DNA of 53,491 nucleotides from Xenophilus sp. L33 (GTDB lineage: Bacteria; Pseudomonadota; Gammaproteobacteria; Burkholderiales; Burkholderiaceae_C), in assembly GCF_009765735.1 (NCBI RefSeq), contig NZ_LMUW01000089.1, positions 39,941-93,431 on the forward strand. Direction: 5' to 3'. A model generated the notes under the pieces. The model searched no databases and was not told the DNA's origin. It saw only the letters and a list, made by a program, of their open reading frames with translations. The first letter of the stretch is position 1; the number at the start of each line of letters is the position of its first letter. Positions 17,949 to 26,753 of this stretch are shown here, one piece after another. The translations under genes were made by a program, and so were the position numbers.

Positions 17949-20516
17949 ATGGAAGTCACCCGCATCCGCGCCCTGCGCGGATCCAACCTCTGGAGCCGTC
18001 ACACCTGCATCGAGGCCATCGTGCGCTGCGAGGGCGACGAGAACGCGATCGAGCGCCTGCCCGGCTTCGAGGCCCGGCTGCGGGCGCTGTTCCCGAACAT
18101 CGGCGAGCTGCATCCGATCGTGCTGGGCCAGCCGCTGGCGCTGGCGCACGTGCTGGAGAACACCGCGGTGGCGCTGCAGGTGCAGGCCGGCTGCGCGGTC
18201 AACTTCGGCCACACCTCGCGCACCCTCGACGAAGGCGTGTTCCAGGTCACCTTCCAGTACAGCGAGGAAGCGGTCGGCCGCCGCGCGCTCGAACTGGCCG
18301 GCACCCTCATCGCCGCGGCCCAGGCCGGCAGCGACTTCGACGCCATGGCCGCGATCACCGAGCTGCGCGACCTCGACGAATCGGAGCGGCTCGGCCCGAG
18401 CACCGGCTCGATCGTCGACGCCGCGGTGGCGCGCGGCATCCCGTTCCGCCGCCTGACCCGCGGCAGCCTCGTGCAGTTCGGCTGGGGCGCCAAGCAGCGC
18501 CGCATCCAGGCGGCCGAGATCGACAGCACCAGCGGCGTGGCCGAGGCCATCGCGCAGGACAAGGAGCTGACCAAGCAGCTCCTCAACGCCGCCGGCGTGC
18601 CGGTGCCGCTGGGCCGGCCGGTGGCCGATGCCGACGACGCCTGGGCCGCGGCGCTCGAGATCGGCCTGCCGGTGGTGGTCAAGCCGCAGGACGGCAACCA
18701 GGGCAAGGGCGTGACGGTCAACATCACCGGCCGCGAGCAGCTGGCCGCGGCCTGGCAGTCGGCCGCCGCGTACGGCGAGGTGATGGTCGAGAAGTTCCTG
18801 CCGGGCTTCGACTTCCGCCTGCTGGTGGTCGGCGACAAGCTGGTGGCGGCGGCCCGGCGCGATCCGCCGCAGGTGATCGGCGACGGCGTCAAGACCGTGC
18901 GCGAGCTGGTCGAATGGGTCAACCAGGACCCGCGCCGCGGCGAAGGCCATGCCACCTCGCTCACCAAGATCCGGCTGGACGACATCGCCATCGGCCGCCT
19001 GGAGGACCAGGGCCTGGCGCCCGACAGCGTGCCGGCGCTCGGCCAGCGGGTCGTGCTGCGCAACAACGCCAACCTGTCGACCGGCGGCACCGCCACCGAC
19101 GTCACCGACACGGTGCACCCGGAAGTGGCCGCCCGCGCGGTCGAGGCGGCGCAGATGGTCGGGCTGCACATCTGCGGCGTCGACATGGTCTGCGAGAACG
19201 TGCTGCGCCCGCTGGAGGAGCAGCATGGCGGCGTGGTCGAGGTCAATGCCGCGCCCGGCCTGCGCATGCACATCTCGCCTTCCTTCGGCCGCGGCCGCGC
19301 GGTCGGCGAGGCGGTGATGGACACGCTCTTCGCCCACGGCGACGACGGCCGCATCCCGGTGGTCGCGGTCACCGGCACCAACGGCAAGACCACGGTCACT
19401 CGCCTCATCAACCACCTGCTGGCCAGCAGCGGCCTGCGCACCGGCATGACCAACACCGACGGCGTCTATGTCGACGGCCGGCAGACCGACAGCGGCGACT
19501 GCAGCGGCCCGAAGAGCGCGCGCAACGTGCTGCTGCATCCGGAGGTCGACGCCGCGGTCTTCGAGGTGGCGCGCGGCGGCGTGCTGCGCGAAGGCCTGGG
19601 CTTCGACCGGTGCCAGGTGGCGGTGGTGACCAACATCGGCAGCGGCGACCACCTGGGCCTCAACTACATCACCACAGTGGAAGACCTTGCGGTGCTGAAG
19701 CGCGTGATCGTGCGCAACGTGACGCCGGGCGGCCACGCGGTGCTGAACGCGAGCGACCCGAACGTGGCCGCGATGGCCGCCAGCTGCCCCGGCAGCGTGA
19801 TCTTCTTCGCCGCCGACCGCGCCCATCCGGTGATGGCCACGCACCGCGCGCAGGGCCGGCGCACGGTCCATGTCGACCGCGACGCGATCGTGGCGGCCGA
19901 AGGCTCGTGGCGCGAGCGCATCCCGCTGCGCGACGTGCAGATCACGCGCAACGGCAGCATCGGCTTCCAGGTCGACAACGTGATGGCGGCGGTGGCCGCG
20001 GCCTGGGCGGTCGGCCTGGACTGGGACACGATCCGCAGCGGCCTGGCCAGCTTCAACAACGACGCCGCCGGCGTGCCCGGCCGCTTCAACGTGATGGACT
20101 ACCGCGGCGCCACCGTCATCGCCGACTACGGCCACAACACCGACGCGATGCGCGCGCTGGTGGCCGCGGTCGACACCATGCCGGCGAAGAAGCGCTCGGT
20201 GGTCATCAGCGGCGCCGGCGACCGGCGCGACAGCGACATCCGCGACCAGACCGCGATCCTCGGCCAGGCCTTCGACGACGTGATCCTCTACCAGGACGCG
20301 GCCCAGCGCGGCCGCGCCGACGGCGAGGTGATGGCGCTGCTGCGCCAGGGCCTCGAAGGCGCCGGCCGCACCCGCCATGTCGAGGAGATCCGCGGCGAGT
20401 TCATCGCGATCGACACCGCACTGGCGCGCCTGCAGCCGGGCGACCTGTCGCTGATCCTGGTCGACCAGGTCGAGGAAGCGCTGGCGCACCTGGCCCAGCG
20501 GATCGCCGAAGGCTGA
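17949..20516 (+). CDS. cphA: CphA, cyanophycin synthetase
   Basis: An 855-residue enzyme that builds cyanophycin (multi-L-arginyl-poly-L-aspartate) from Asp, Arg and ATP without ribosomes. It has an N-terminal domain (to about residue 160), an ATP-grasp domain (about 215-470; VVVKPQDGNQGKGVTVNI, VEVNAAPGLRMH) and a complete Mur-ligase-like domain with P-loop VTGTNGKTTVTR (about 474-485), GGVLREGLGFDRC, GDHLGLN and the C-terminal ADYGHNTDAM motif. The start at 17949 gives the canonical MEVTRIRALRGSNLWS N-terminus. Length and motifs indicate an active synthetase. No cyanophycinase (cphB) or isoaspartyl dipeptidase gene is visible here, so breakdown must be encoded elsewhere. Confidence 0.95.
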   Translation: MEVTRIRALRGSNLWSRHTCIEAIVRCEGDENAIERLPGFEARLRALFPNIGELHPIVLGQPLALAHVLENTAVALQVQAGCAVNFGHTSRTLDEGVFQVTFQYSEEAVGRRALELAGTLIAAAQAGSDFDAMAAITELRDLDESERLGPSTGSIVDAAVARGIPFRRLTRGSLVQFGWGAKQRRIQAAEIDSTSGVAEAIAQDKELTKQLLNAAGVPVPLGRPVADADDAWAAALEIGLPVVVKPQDGNQGKGVTVNITGREQLAAAWQSAAAYGEVMVEKFLPGFDFRLLVVGDKLVAAARRDPPQVIGDGVKTVRELVEWVNQDPRRGEGHATSLTKIRLDDIAIGRLEDQGLAPDSVPALGQRVVLRNNANLSTGGTATDVTDTVHPEVAARAVEAAQMVGLHICGVDMVCENVLRPLEEQHGGVVEVNAAPGLRMHISPSFGRGRAVGEAVMDTLFAHGDDGRIPVVAVTGTNGKTTVTRLINHLLASSGLRTGMTNTDGVYVDGRQTDSGDCSGPKSARNVLLHPEVDAAVFEVARGGVLREGLGFDRCQVAVVTNIGSGDHLGLNYITTVEDLAVLKRVIVRNVTPGGHAVLNASDPNVAAMAASCPGSVIFFAADRAHPVMATHRAQGRRTVHVDRDAIVAAEGSWRERIPLRDVQITRNGSIGFQVDNVMAAVAAAWAVGLDWDTIRSGLASFNNDAAGVPGRFNVMDYRGATVIADYGHNTDAMRALVAAVDTMPAKKRSVVISGAGDRRDSDIRDQTAILGQAFDDVILYQDAAQRGRADGEVMALLRQGLEGAGRTRHVEEIRGEFIAIDTALARLQPGDLSLILVDQVEEALAHLAQRIAEG

Positions 20517-20695
20517 AAGCCTGGATGCGGGCGCCCGGCCCGCCCGGCTGGAGGAGCCGTCCTACGCGAAGCCGCGACTCTGCGAGGAAGGAGCGGCCGA
20601 ATCGTCCCACAGTCGGCGTCGTGCCGGCGCCTGAAAGTCTGTCGCTCACGGGGGCGCAGACCGCGCCGCCGCTTCGAAGACCCAAGGAGATCGAC

Positions 20696-21061
20696 ATGAA
20701 CCGCTTCCTGCGCACCAGCCTGGCCACCCTGGCCGTTTCCGGCAGCCTGATCGGCGCCAGCGCCTGGGCCCAAGACGTCGGCGCCAACACCTGCGACGGC
20801 GTCAAGCAGGACAAGGCCGCCTGCATCCGCGAACAGGGCGCCGCCCGCGATGCCGCCAAGCGCGGCATGCTGCCGACCGCGGACGCCAGCACGATGCGGC
20901 GCGATGCGCTGGCCCGTTGCGAACTGCAGCCCGAGAGCGACCGCCAGGCGTGCAAGCAACGCATCATGGACACCGGCGACACGACGGTCCAGGGCAGCGT
21001 CATGGGTGGCGGCATCCTGCGCACGACGGTGACACCGATCCCGGCCAACGGCCAGCAATAG
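20696..21061 (+). CDS. Small exported protein with four cysteines
   Basis: A 121-residue protein with a clear Sec signal peptide (MNRFLRTSLATLAVSGSLIG, cleavage probably after ASAWA). The mature part is hydrophilic and holds four Cys (NTCDG, AACIR, ARCEL, QACKQ), which could form two disulfides in the periplasm. A strong ribosome site, AAGGAG, lies 7 bp before the ATG at 20696. I do not recognise a named domain; similar small secreted proteins are common and uncharacterised in Comamonadaceae. It is preceded by 179 bp without a gene and is probably transcribed on its own. Confidence 0.8.
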   Translation: MNRFLRTSLATLAVSGSLIGASAWAQDVGANTCDGVKQDKAACIREQGAARDAAKRGMLPTADASTMRRDALARCELQPESDRQACKQRIMDTGDTTVQGSVMGGGILRTTVTPIPANGQQ

Positions 21062-21097
21062 AAGTCGTCTGGCAGTAGCCGACCCGCGCGGTCGGAA

Positions 21098-21142
21098 CTG
21101 TCACACCACTGTCATAAAGCGGGGCCACTCGCTGGCTATAGT
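21098..21142 (+). promoter_or_regulatory. Pho box and -10 element before the CYTH-CHAD operon
   Basis: CTGTCAC (21098-21104) and CTGTCAT (21109-21115) are direct repeats 11 bp apart, followed by AAAG. This matches the PhoB-box plan of two 7-bp CTGTCAW-like repeats with a 4-bp spacer. A -10-like TATAGT lies at 21137-21142, where it would be expected if the box replaces the -35. The predicted transcript start is about 25 bp before the ATG at 21172. This implies activation by PhoB under phosphate limitation; the call is by pattern only. Confidence 0.7.
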
Positions 21143-21171
21143 CGTGGGCTGTTCCATCCCCAAGCCCCCAC

Positions 21172-21423
21172 ATGAACGCCATCAAGGTCGCCCGTCGGTT
21201 CATCGAAACCGATCCCGCCGACGAGTCGGCTCGGATCCTGGCCCGACTGGTCCTTGCGCTCGAGTCGGAGCAGAGCTTCGAGCTCGTCACGCTCTACCGG
21301 CTCGACTACAAGAGCTTCCAGCTCGCGATGGACATCCTCAAGGAATGGCGGCTCGACCGCTACTACGCCAGCAAGAGCAAGCTGTTCGATCTGTCGCTGC
21401 AGGTCAGCGAACTGAAGGAGTGA
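21172..21423 (+). CDS. Conserved hypothetical protein, 83 aa
   Basis: A small, mostly helical, soluble protein beginning MNAIKVARRFIETDPADESA. No signal peptide or known motif is visible. It is the first gene behind the Pho box at 21098 and lies 49 bp upstream of the CYTH-CHAD gene, so the two probably form an operon. The sequence pattern (LARLVLALESEQSFEL, FQLAMDILKEWRLDRYY) looks conserved and coding, and similar short proteins occur in related Burkholderiales, but I cannot assign a function. No strong ribosome site is visible before the ATG. Confidence 0.75.
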   Translation: MNAIKVARRFIETDPADESARILARLVLALESEQSFELVTLYRLDYKSFQLAMDILKEWRLDRYYASKSKLFDLSLQVSELKE

Positions 21424-21472
21424 GCGGCTCCTTCAAGCCCATTGCCCGGCAAGTGGCGGCGGGTCCGCGGCC

Positions 21473-23011
21473 ATGATCGAATTCGAACTCAAGTTCCAGG
21501 TCGACGCCGACCAGCGCGCCGCGGTCGAAGCGGCGGTGGCGCGCGGCCGCTCGCATCGCACCCGACTGCGCGCCCGTTATTTCGACACCGCCGACGGTGC
21601 ACTGGCCGCGCGACACATCGTGCTGCGCATGCGCAAGGAAGGCAGCCACTGGGTGCAGACGATCAAGGCGCCCGCAGGCGGCCCGCTGCAGCGCCATGAA
21701 CACAATTTCGAGCTGCCCACGATGCGCGGCGCCGAGCCGCCGCGGCCCGAACTGGTGCGCCACGAGGGCACGCCTGTCGGCAAGCTGGTCGCCAAGGCGC
21801 TGAAGAAGGCCGGCCACGATCCGTCGCTGGTCGAATGGGTGCCGCTCTACGACACCGACGTCTGGCGCACCACGCGCGAGATGCGCAGCGGCGACGCCCT
21901 GGTCGAGCTGGCCTTCGACATCGGCTCGGTGCGCACCGCGAACGCGTCGCACCCGATCCGCGAACTCGAAATCGAACTCAAGCACGGCAGCCCGCAGTCG
22001 CTGGTCGAGCTGGCGCGGCGCTGGTGCGTGCGCTACGGCCTCTGGCTCGACACGGTCGCGAAGTCCACCCGCGGCGAGCGGCTGGCGCAGGGCGTCGTCC
22101 ACGGGCCGGCGGTCAAGGCCGAGCCGCCGGCGGTCGATGCGGGCCAGAGCGGCGCAGATATCTTCCGCGCTGTGCTCGACACCTGCCTGCGCCAGGTGCT
22201 GATGAACGCCAGCGAGGTCGCAGCCGGCGGCTGCGACGCCGAGCACGTGCACCAGCTGCGGGTCGGCATCCGGCGCCTGCGGACCGCGCTGCGCGAGATG
22301 GCCGAACTGGCACCGCACATCGATCCGGCATGGGAAGCCGCACTGGTCGAGGTCTTCCAGGCGCTCGGCCGCCAGCGCGACCGCGAGCATCTCGCGCTGA
22401 TGCTGCAGCCGCAGATCGAGGCCGCGGGCGGACCGGTGTTCCAGGTCGCCGACGGCGAGACGCCGGGTGCGGATCCGGGCGAGGTGGTCCGGTCGGCGCG
22501 CTTCCAGGCGGTGCTGATGGACCTGATCGTGGCTTCATTGCCGCCCGCCGCCGAGGCGGCTGCGGTGGCGGATGCCGAAGAGGCCCCGCTCGTCGAGAAG
22601 CCGAAGGTCGACAAGCCCGTCGACCCCCGCAAGCTGCTGCGCGCCCGCCTGCAGAAGCTGCACCACCAGTTGCTGCGCGACGGCAAGCGCTTCGAGCAGC
22701 TGAATCCGGTCGAGCAGCACCGGGTGCGCAAGCGCCTGAAGCGGCTGCGCTACCTGGGCGAATTCGTGGCGCCGCTGTTCGGCCGCCGCGAGGCGCTGCG
22801 CTTTCTCGAACAGCTGGAGCCGGCGCAGGACGCGCTCGGCGCGCACAACGATGCCGCCACCGCGATGTCGGCCTGCCGCGAGAGCGCCGGGCAGCACGGC
22901 GCGGCCTGGTTCGCGGTCGGCTGGCTGGTGGCGCGCCATCCGCACAGCGCCGCCGCCTGCCACGCGGCGCTCGCGAAGGTCGCGCGCCTGAAGCCGTTCT
23001 GGAAGGGCTGA
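21473..23011 (+). CDS. CYTH and CHAD domain protein (inorganic triphosphatase-like)
   Basis: A 512-residue, two-domain cytoplasmic protein. The CYTH domain (about residues 1-205) starts with the ExExK signature (IEFELKF) and has the charged strands that form a triphosphate tunnel; this family hydrolyses inorganic triphosphate. The CHAD domain (about 225-505) contains the conserved His/Arg-rich helices HVHQLRVGIRRLRTAL (about 258) and HRVRKRLKRLRYLGEF (about 416), which bind polyphosphate in characterised members. An Ala/Glu/Val/Pro/Lys-rich linker interrupts CHAD near 355-385. The upstream Pho box fits a role in polyphosphate metabolism under phosphate control. It is convergent with the sugar operon, whose last stop is 8 bp away. 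Confidence 0.93.
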   Translation: MIEFELKFQVDADQRAAVEAAVARGRSHRTRLRARYFDTADGALAARHIVLRMRKEGSHWVQTIKAPAGGPLQRHEHNFELPTMRGAEPPRPELVRHEGTPVGKLVAKALKKAGHDPSLVEWVPLYDTDVWRTTREMRSGDALVELAFDIGSVRTANASHPIRELEIELKHGSPQSLVELARRWCVRYGLWLDTVAKSTRGERLAQGVVHGPAVKAEPPAVDAGQSGADIFRAVLDTCLRQVLMNASEVAAGGCDAEHVHQLRVGIRRLRTALREMAELAPHIDPAWEAALVEVFQALGRQRDREHLALMLQPQIEAAGGPVFQVADGETPGADPGEVVRSARFQAVLMDLIVASLPPAAEAAAVADAEEAPLVEKPKVDKPVDPRKLLRARLQKLHHQLLRDGKRFEQLNPVEQHRVRKRLKRLRYLGEFVAPLFGRREALRFLEQLEPAQDALGAHNDAATAMSACRESAGQHGAAWFAVGWLVARHPHSAAACHAALAKVARLKPFWKG

Positions 23012-23018
23012 AGCCCTT
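23003..23018. terminator. Possible bidirectional hairpin between convergent genes
   Basis: AAGGGC (23003-23008) and GCCCTT (23013-23018) pair around a TGAA tetraloop, overlapping the CYTH-CHAD stop codon and adjoining the stop of the 2-keto-3-deoxy-acid dehydratase. The stem is only 6 bp and lacks a convincing T-run, so this is a weak candidate for the shared terminator. Confidence 0.35.
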
Positions 23019-23948
23019 TCAGCGGCCCCAGCGCAGCACCAGCGGATCGAGCCGCTTCGCGGTCTCGATCAGCCCGGCCCGCGTGGCCGGGTGCATCGCC
23101 GGCAGCGGATGCCGCGGCGCTTCGCAGTCGATCACGCCGCCCTCCTTCATCAGCGCCTTGCAGGCCAGGAGCCCGGCCTGCCGGTTCTCGTAGTTGATGA
23201 GCGGCAGCCACTGCTGGTAGCGCGCGAAGGCCTCCTCGCGACGGCCGGCGAGGTGGTCCATGATGATCGGCCGGATGCCGTCGGGATAGCCGCCGCCGGT
23301 CATCGAGCCGGTGGCGCCGGCGTCGAGGTCGGGCATCAGGGTGATCGCTTCCTCGCCGTCCCATGGCCCTTCGACCGCATCGCCGCCGAGCGCGATCAGC
23401 TCGCGCAGCTTGGCCGCGGCGCCGGCCGTCTCGATCTTGAAGTAGGCGACATGCTCGATCTCGCGCGCCATCTTCGCGAGGAAGGGCGCCGACAGCACCG
23501 TGCCGCTGGCCGGCGCGTCCTGGATCATGATCGGGATGTCGACCGCATCGGACAGCTGCGCGTAGAAGCTCTCGATGCGCGGCTCGGCCACGCGGAAGGT
23601 GGCGCCGTGGTAGGGCGGCATCACCATCAGCAACGCGGCGCCCATGTCCTGCGCGCGGCGGCTGCGCTCGGCGCAGACCCGGGTGCTGAAGTGCGTGGTG
23701 GTGACGATCACCGGCACGCGGCCGGCGACGTGCTCCAGGATCGTGCGGGTCAGCAGTTCGCGCTCGTCGTCGGCCAGCACGAACTGCTCCGAGAAGTTCG
23801 CCAGGATGCACAGGCCGTCGGAGCCGGCGTCGATCATGAAGTCGATGCAGCGCCGCTGGCTCGCGAGGTCGAGCTCGCCGCTCTCGGTGAAGGTGGTCGG
23901 GACGACCGGGAAGATGCCCTGGTAGCGCTTGCGGTTGGATGCGTTCAT
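23019..23948 (-). CDS. 2-keto-3-deoxy-L-arabonate dehydratase-like (DHDPS/NAL superfamily)
   Basis: A 309-residue class I aldolase-fold enzyme of the DapA/N-acetylneuraminate lyase superfamily. The probable Schiff-base Lys is in VAYFKIETAG (about residue 170), and N-terminal GIFPVVPTTF is typical of the group that dehydrates 2-keto-3-deoxy sugar acids. In the L-arabinose oxidation pathway described in Azospirillum brasilense, such an enzyme turns 2-keto-3-deoxy-L-arabonate into 2-oxoglutarate semialdehyde. The operon also holds an aldonate dehydratase (11 bp upstream) and a semialdehyde dehydrogenase, which supports this role over aldol cleavage. 5-keto-4-deoxyglucarate dehydratase is an alternative. 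It is the last gene of the operon. Confidence 0.85.
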   Translation of the reverse strand: MNASNRKRYQGIFPVVPTTFTESGELDLASQRRCIDFMIDAGSDGLCILANFSEQFVLADDERELLTRTILEHVAGRVPVIVTTTHFSTRVCAERSRRAQDMGAALLMVMPPYHGATFRVAEPRIESFYAQLSDAVDIPIMIQDAPASGTVLSAPFLAKMAREIEHVAYFKIETAGAAAKLRELIALGGDAVEGPWDGEEAITLMPDLDAGATGSMTGGGYPDGIRPIIMDHLAGRREEAFARYQQWLPLINYENRQAGLLACKALMKEGGVIDCEAPRHPLPAMHPATRAGLIETAKRLDPLVLRWGR

Positions 23949-23959
23949 GTCGGTGGCGG

Positions 23960-25696
23960 TCAGTGTGAATGGCGCGGCACGGCGGCGCCGCGGCAGCCGA
24001 CCAGGAAGTCGAAGTCGCAGCCTTCGTCGGCCTGCAGCACGTGGTCGACGTAGAGGCGCTGGTAGCCGCCGCCGCGCACCGGCTGCGCCTCGGCGGCGAT
24101 CGCGTCGAGCCGCGCCTGCAGTTCGCCCGGCGCGATGTCCAGGTGCAGGCGGCCAGCGTCGCAGTCGAGCTCGATCCAGTCGCCGTCGCGCACCGCGGCC
24201 AGCGGGCCGCCGTCGGCCGCCTCCGGCGCGACGTGCAGCACCACCGTGCCGTAGGCGGTGCCGCTCATGCGGGCGTCGGAGATGCGCACCATGTCCTTGA
24301 TGCCCTGGCGCAGCAGCTTGGGCGGCAGGCCCATGTTGCCGACCTCGGCCATGCCGGGGTAGCCCTTGGGGCCGCAGCGCTTCATCACCAGCACGGAGTC
24401 GGCATCGACCTCGAGCGACTCGTCGACGATGCGTGCCTTGTAGTGCTCCAGGTTCTCGAAGACCACCGCGCGGCCGCGGTGCCGGAGCAGGTGCGGCGAC
24501 GCGGCCGAGGGCTTCAACACCGCGCCGCGCGGCGCCAGGTTGCCGCGCAGGATGCACATGCCGCCGTCGGCCACCAGCGGCCGGTCGAGCGGGCGGATGA
24601 CCTCGTCGTTCACGCTCGGTGCTTCGCGCACGTTGTCCCAGAGCGAGCGGCCGTTGACCGTGAGCGCCTGCGGATGCGGCAGCAGCCCGTGCTCGCCGAG
24701 CCGGCGCAGCACCGCGGGCAGGCCGCCGGCGTAGTAGAACTCCTCCATCAGGAAGCGGCCCGAGGGCATCAGGTCGACCAGCGTCGGCGTGCCGCGGCCG
24801 ATGCGGGTCCAGTCTTCCAGTTCGAGCGCGACGCCGATGCGGCCGGCGATGGCCTTGAGGTGGATCACCGCGTTGGTCGAGCCGCCGATCGCGGCATTGA
24901 CCCGGATCGCGTTCTCGAAGGCCTCGCGGGTGAGGATCTTCGACAGGCAGAGGCCCTCGCGCGCCATCTCGACCGCGCGCATGCCCGACATCTGGGCCAG
25001 CACGTAGCGCCGCGCATCGACCGCGGGAATGGCCGCGTTGTGCGGCAGCGAGGTGCCGAGCGCCTCGGCCATGCAGGCCATGGTGGACGCGGTGCCCATG
25101 GTGTTGCAGGTGCCGGCCGAGCGCGACATGCCGGCCTCGGCCGAGAGGAACTGGTGCAGGTCGATCTCGCCGGCCTTCATCGCCTCGTGCAGCTGCCAGA
25201 CGGCCGTGCCGGAGCCGATGTCCTTGCCGTCGAGCTTGCCGTTGAGCATCGGGCCGCCGGTGACCACAATGGCCGGGATGTCGCAGCTCGCGGCGCCCAT
25301 CAGCAGCGCCGGCGTGGTCTTGTCGCAACCGGTGAGCAGCACCACCGCGTCGATCGGGTTGCCGCGGATCGCCTCCTCGACGTCCATGCTGGCCAGGTTG
25401 CGGGTGAGCATCGCGGTCGGCCGCAGGTTCGACTCGCCGTTGGAGAAGACCGGGAATTCGACCGGGAAGCCGCCGGCCTCCGAAATGCCGCGCTTCACGT
25501 GCTCGGCAATCTTGCGGAAGTGCGCGTTGCAGGGCGTCAGCTCCGACCAGGTGTTGCAGATGCCGACGATCGGCCGGCCGTCGAACTCGTGGTCGGGGAT
25601 GCCCTGGTTCTTCATCCAGCTGCGGTACATGAAGCCGTTCTTGTCGGCGGTGCCGAACCATTCGGCGGAGCGCAGCTTCTTCGGTGTGTCGGACAT
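23960..25696 (-). CDS. L-arabonate (aldonate) dehydratase, IlvD/Edd family
   Basis: A 578-residue Fe-S dehydratase. The N-terminus (SAEWFGTADKNGFMYRSWMK) and the cluster-binding segments ICNTWSELTPCNAH, LLTGCDKTTPALLMG and SAGTCNTMGTASTM are those of the pentonate dehydratase branch of IlvD/Edd, which uses a [2Fe-2S] cluster and Mg2+. The likely reaction is L-arabonate to 2-keto-3-deoxy-L-arabonate. Paralogs act on D-xylonate, D-galactonate or D-fuconate, so substrate choice rests on context. It lies 22 bp after yjfF and 11 bp before the deoxy-acid dehydratase, on the long transporter-enzyme operon. Confidence 0.9.
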   Translation of the reverse strand: MSDTPKKLRSAEWFGTADKNGFMYRSWMKNQGIPDHEFDGRPIVGICNTWSELTPCNAHFRKIAEHVKRGISEAGGFPVEFPVFSNGESNLRPTAMLTRNLASMDVEEAIRGNPIDAVVLLTGCDKTTPALLMGAASCDIPAIVVTGGPMLNGKLDGKDIGSGTAVWQLHEAMKAGEIDLHQFLSAEAGMSRSAGTCNTMGTASTMACMAEALGTSLPHNAAIPAVDARRYVLAQMSGMRAVEMAREGLCLSKILTREAFENAIRVNAAIGGSTNAVIHLKAIAGRIGVALELEDWTRIGRGTPTLVDLMPSGRFLMEEFYYAGGLPAVLRRLGEHGLLPHPQALTVNGRSLWDNVREAPSVNDEVIRPLDRPLVADGGMCILRGNLAPRGAVLKPSAASPHLLRHRGRAVVFENLEHYKARIVDESLEVDADSVLVMKRCGPKGYPGMAEVGNMGLPPKLLRQGIKDMVRISDARMSGTAYGTVVLHVAPEAADGGPLAAVRDGDWIELDCDAGRLHLDIAPGELQARLDAIAAEAQPVRGGGYQRLYVDHVLQADEGCDFDFLVGCRGAAVPRHSH

Positions 25697-25718
25697 GCCA
25701 GGCTTTGGTGATGGAGGC

Positions 25719-26753
25719 TCAGTGAGCCGGGCCGCCGCGGGCGCTGAAAAGGCGCTGCAGCAGGCAGAAGACGAAGAGCAAGGCGCCCACCACGATGCGG
25801 GTCCACCATGAACTCAGCGAGCCGTCGAAGGAGATCAGCGTCTGGATGATGCCGAGCATCAGCACGCCGAAGAGCGTGCCGACCACGTAGCCGACGCCGC
25901 CCGTGAGCAGCGTGCCGCCGATCACCACCGCGGCGATCGCGTCCAGCTCCAGCCCGACCGCATGCAGGCCGTAGCCCGACAGCATGTAGAAGGTGAACAC
26001 CACGCCGCCCAGCGCCGAGCAGAAGCCCGACAGCGTGTAGACGCCGATCACCGTGGCGCGCACCGGCAGGCCCATCAGCAGCGCCGACTGCTCGCTGCCA
26101 CCGATCGCGTAGACGTTGCGGCCGAAGGGCGTGCAATGGGCGATGAACATCGCTGCTGCCACGACCACCAGCGCGATCAGCCCCGACAGCGAGATCGAAG
26201 CGCTGCCCCAGACCGGCAGCCGCCATTGCGAGACCGCCGCATAGAAGTCGTTGGTGATCGCGATCGAGTCGATGCTGATCACGTAGCAGAGGCCCCGCGC
26301 CAGGAACATGCCGGCCAGCGTCACGATGAAGGGCTGCAGCCGGAAGCGCTCGATCAGGAAGCCCATGAAGGCGCCGAAGAGCGTGCCCATCACCAGCACC
26401 AGCGGGATGACGATGGCCGGGCTCCAGCCGTGCGTCTCGACCAGCGAGGCCGAGACCATGGTGGTCAGCGCGATCACCGAGCCGACCGACAGGTCGATGC
26501 CGCCCGACAGGATCACGAAGGTCATGCCGACCGCGACGATGCACAGGAAGGCGTTGTCCACCAGCAGGTTGAGGAAGACCTGGGCCGAGAAGAAGCCGGT
26601 GTAGAAGACCGAGCCCAGCAGCGCCATCAGGACGAAGAGCGAGATGGTGGCGGTGAGCGGCAGGTACTTGGGGTCCAGGCGGTTGCGTGGACGCGCAGGT
26701 TTCGCGCGCGCCTGCGACGCGGGCACGCCGGCGTTCGGCACCAGCGCGCTCAT
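25719..26753 (-). CDS. yjfF: YjfF-like sugar ABC transporter permease
   Basis: A 344-residue inner-membrane permease of the ribose/galactofuranose BPD_transp_2 family with about eight to ten hydrophobic segments and the characteristic [13 protein letters not shown] loop. In E. coli, YjfF pairs with YtfT, YtfR and YtfQ to import galactofuranose. The start (ATG at 26753) overlaps the ytfT stop (ATGA). A basic, Pro/Ala-rich stretch of about 30 residues precedes the first membrane helix. Four nearby genes complete a YtfQRT-YjfF set, although ytfQ is separated from the rest. Confidence 0.88.
   Translation of the reverse strand: MSALVPNAGVPASQARAKPARPRNRLDPKYLPLTATISLFVLMALLGSVFYTGFFSAQVFLNLLVDNAFLCIVAVGMTFVILSGGIDLSVGSVIALTTMVSASLVETHGWSPAIVIPLVLVMGTLFGAFMGFLIERFRLQPFIVTLAGMFLARGLCYVISIDSIAITNDFYAAVSQWRLPVWGSASISLSGLIALVVVAAAMFIAHCTPFGRNVYAIGGSEQSALLMGLPVRATVIGVYTLSGFCSALGGVVFTFYMLSGYGLHAVGLELDAIAAVVIGGTLLTGGVGYVVGTLFGVLMLGIIQTLISFDGSLSSWWTRIVVGALLFVFCLLQRLFSARGGPAH

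Noticed and set aside
20517..20695. A small gene or RNA in the gap after cphA
   Set aside because: The stretch is GC-rich with minor inverted repeats but no start codon with a ribosome site other than that of the exported protein, and no recognisable RNA fold.
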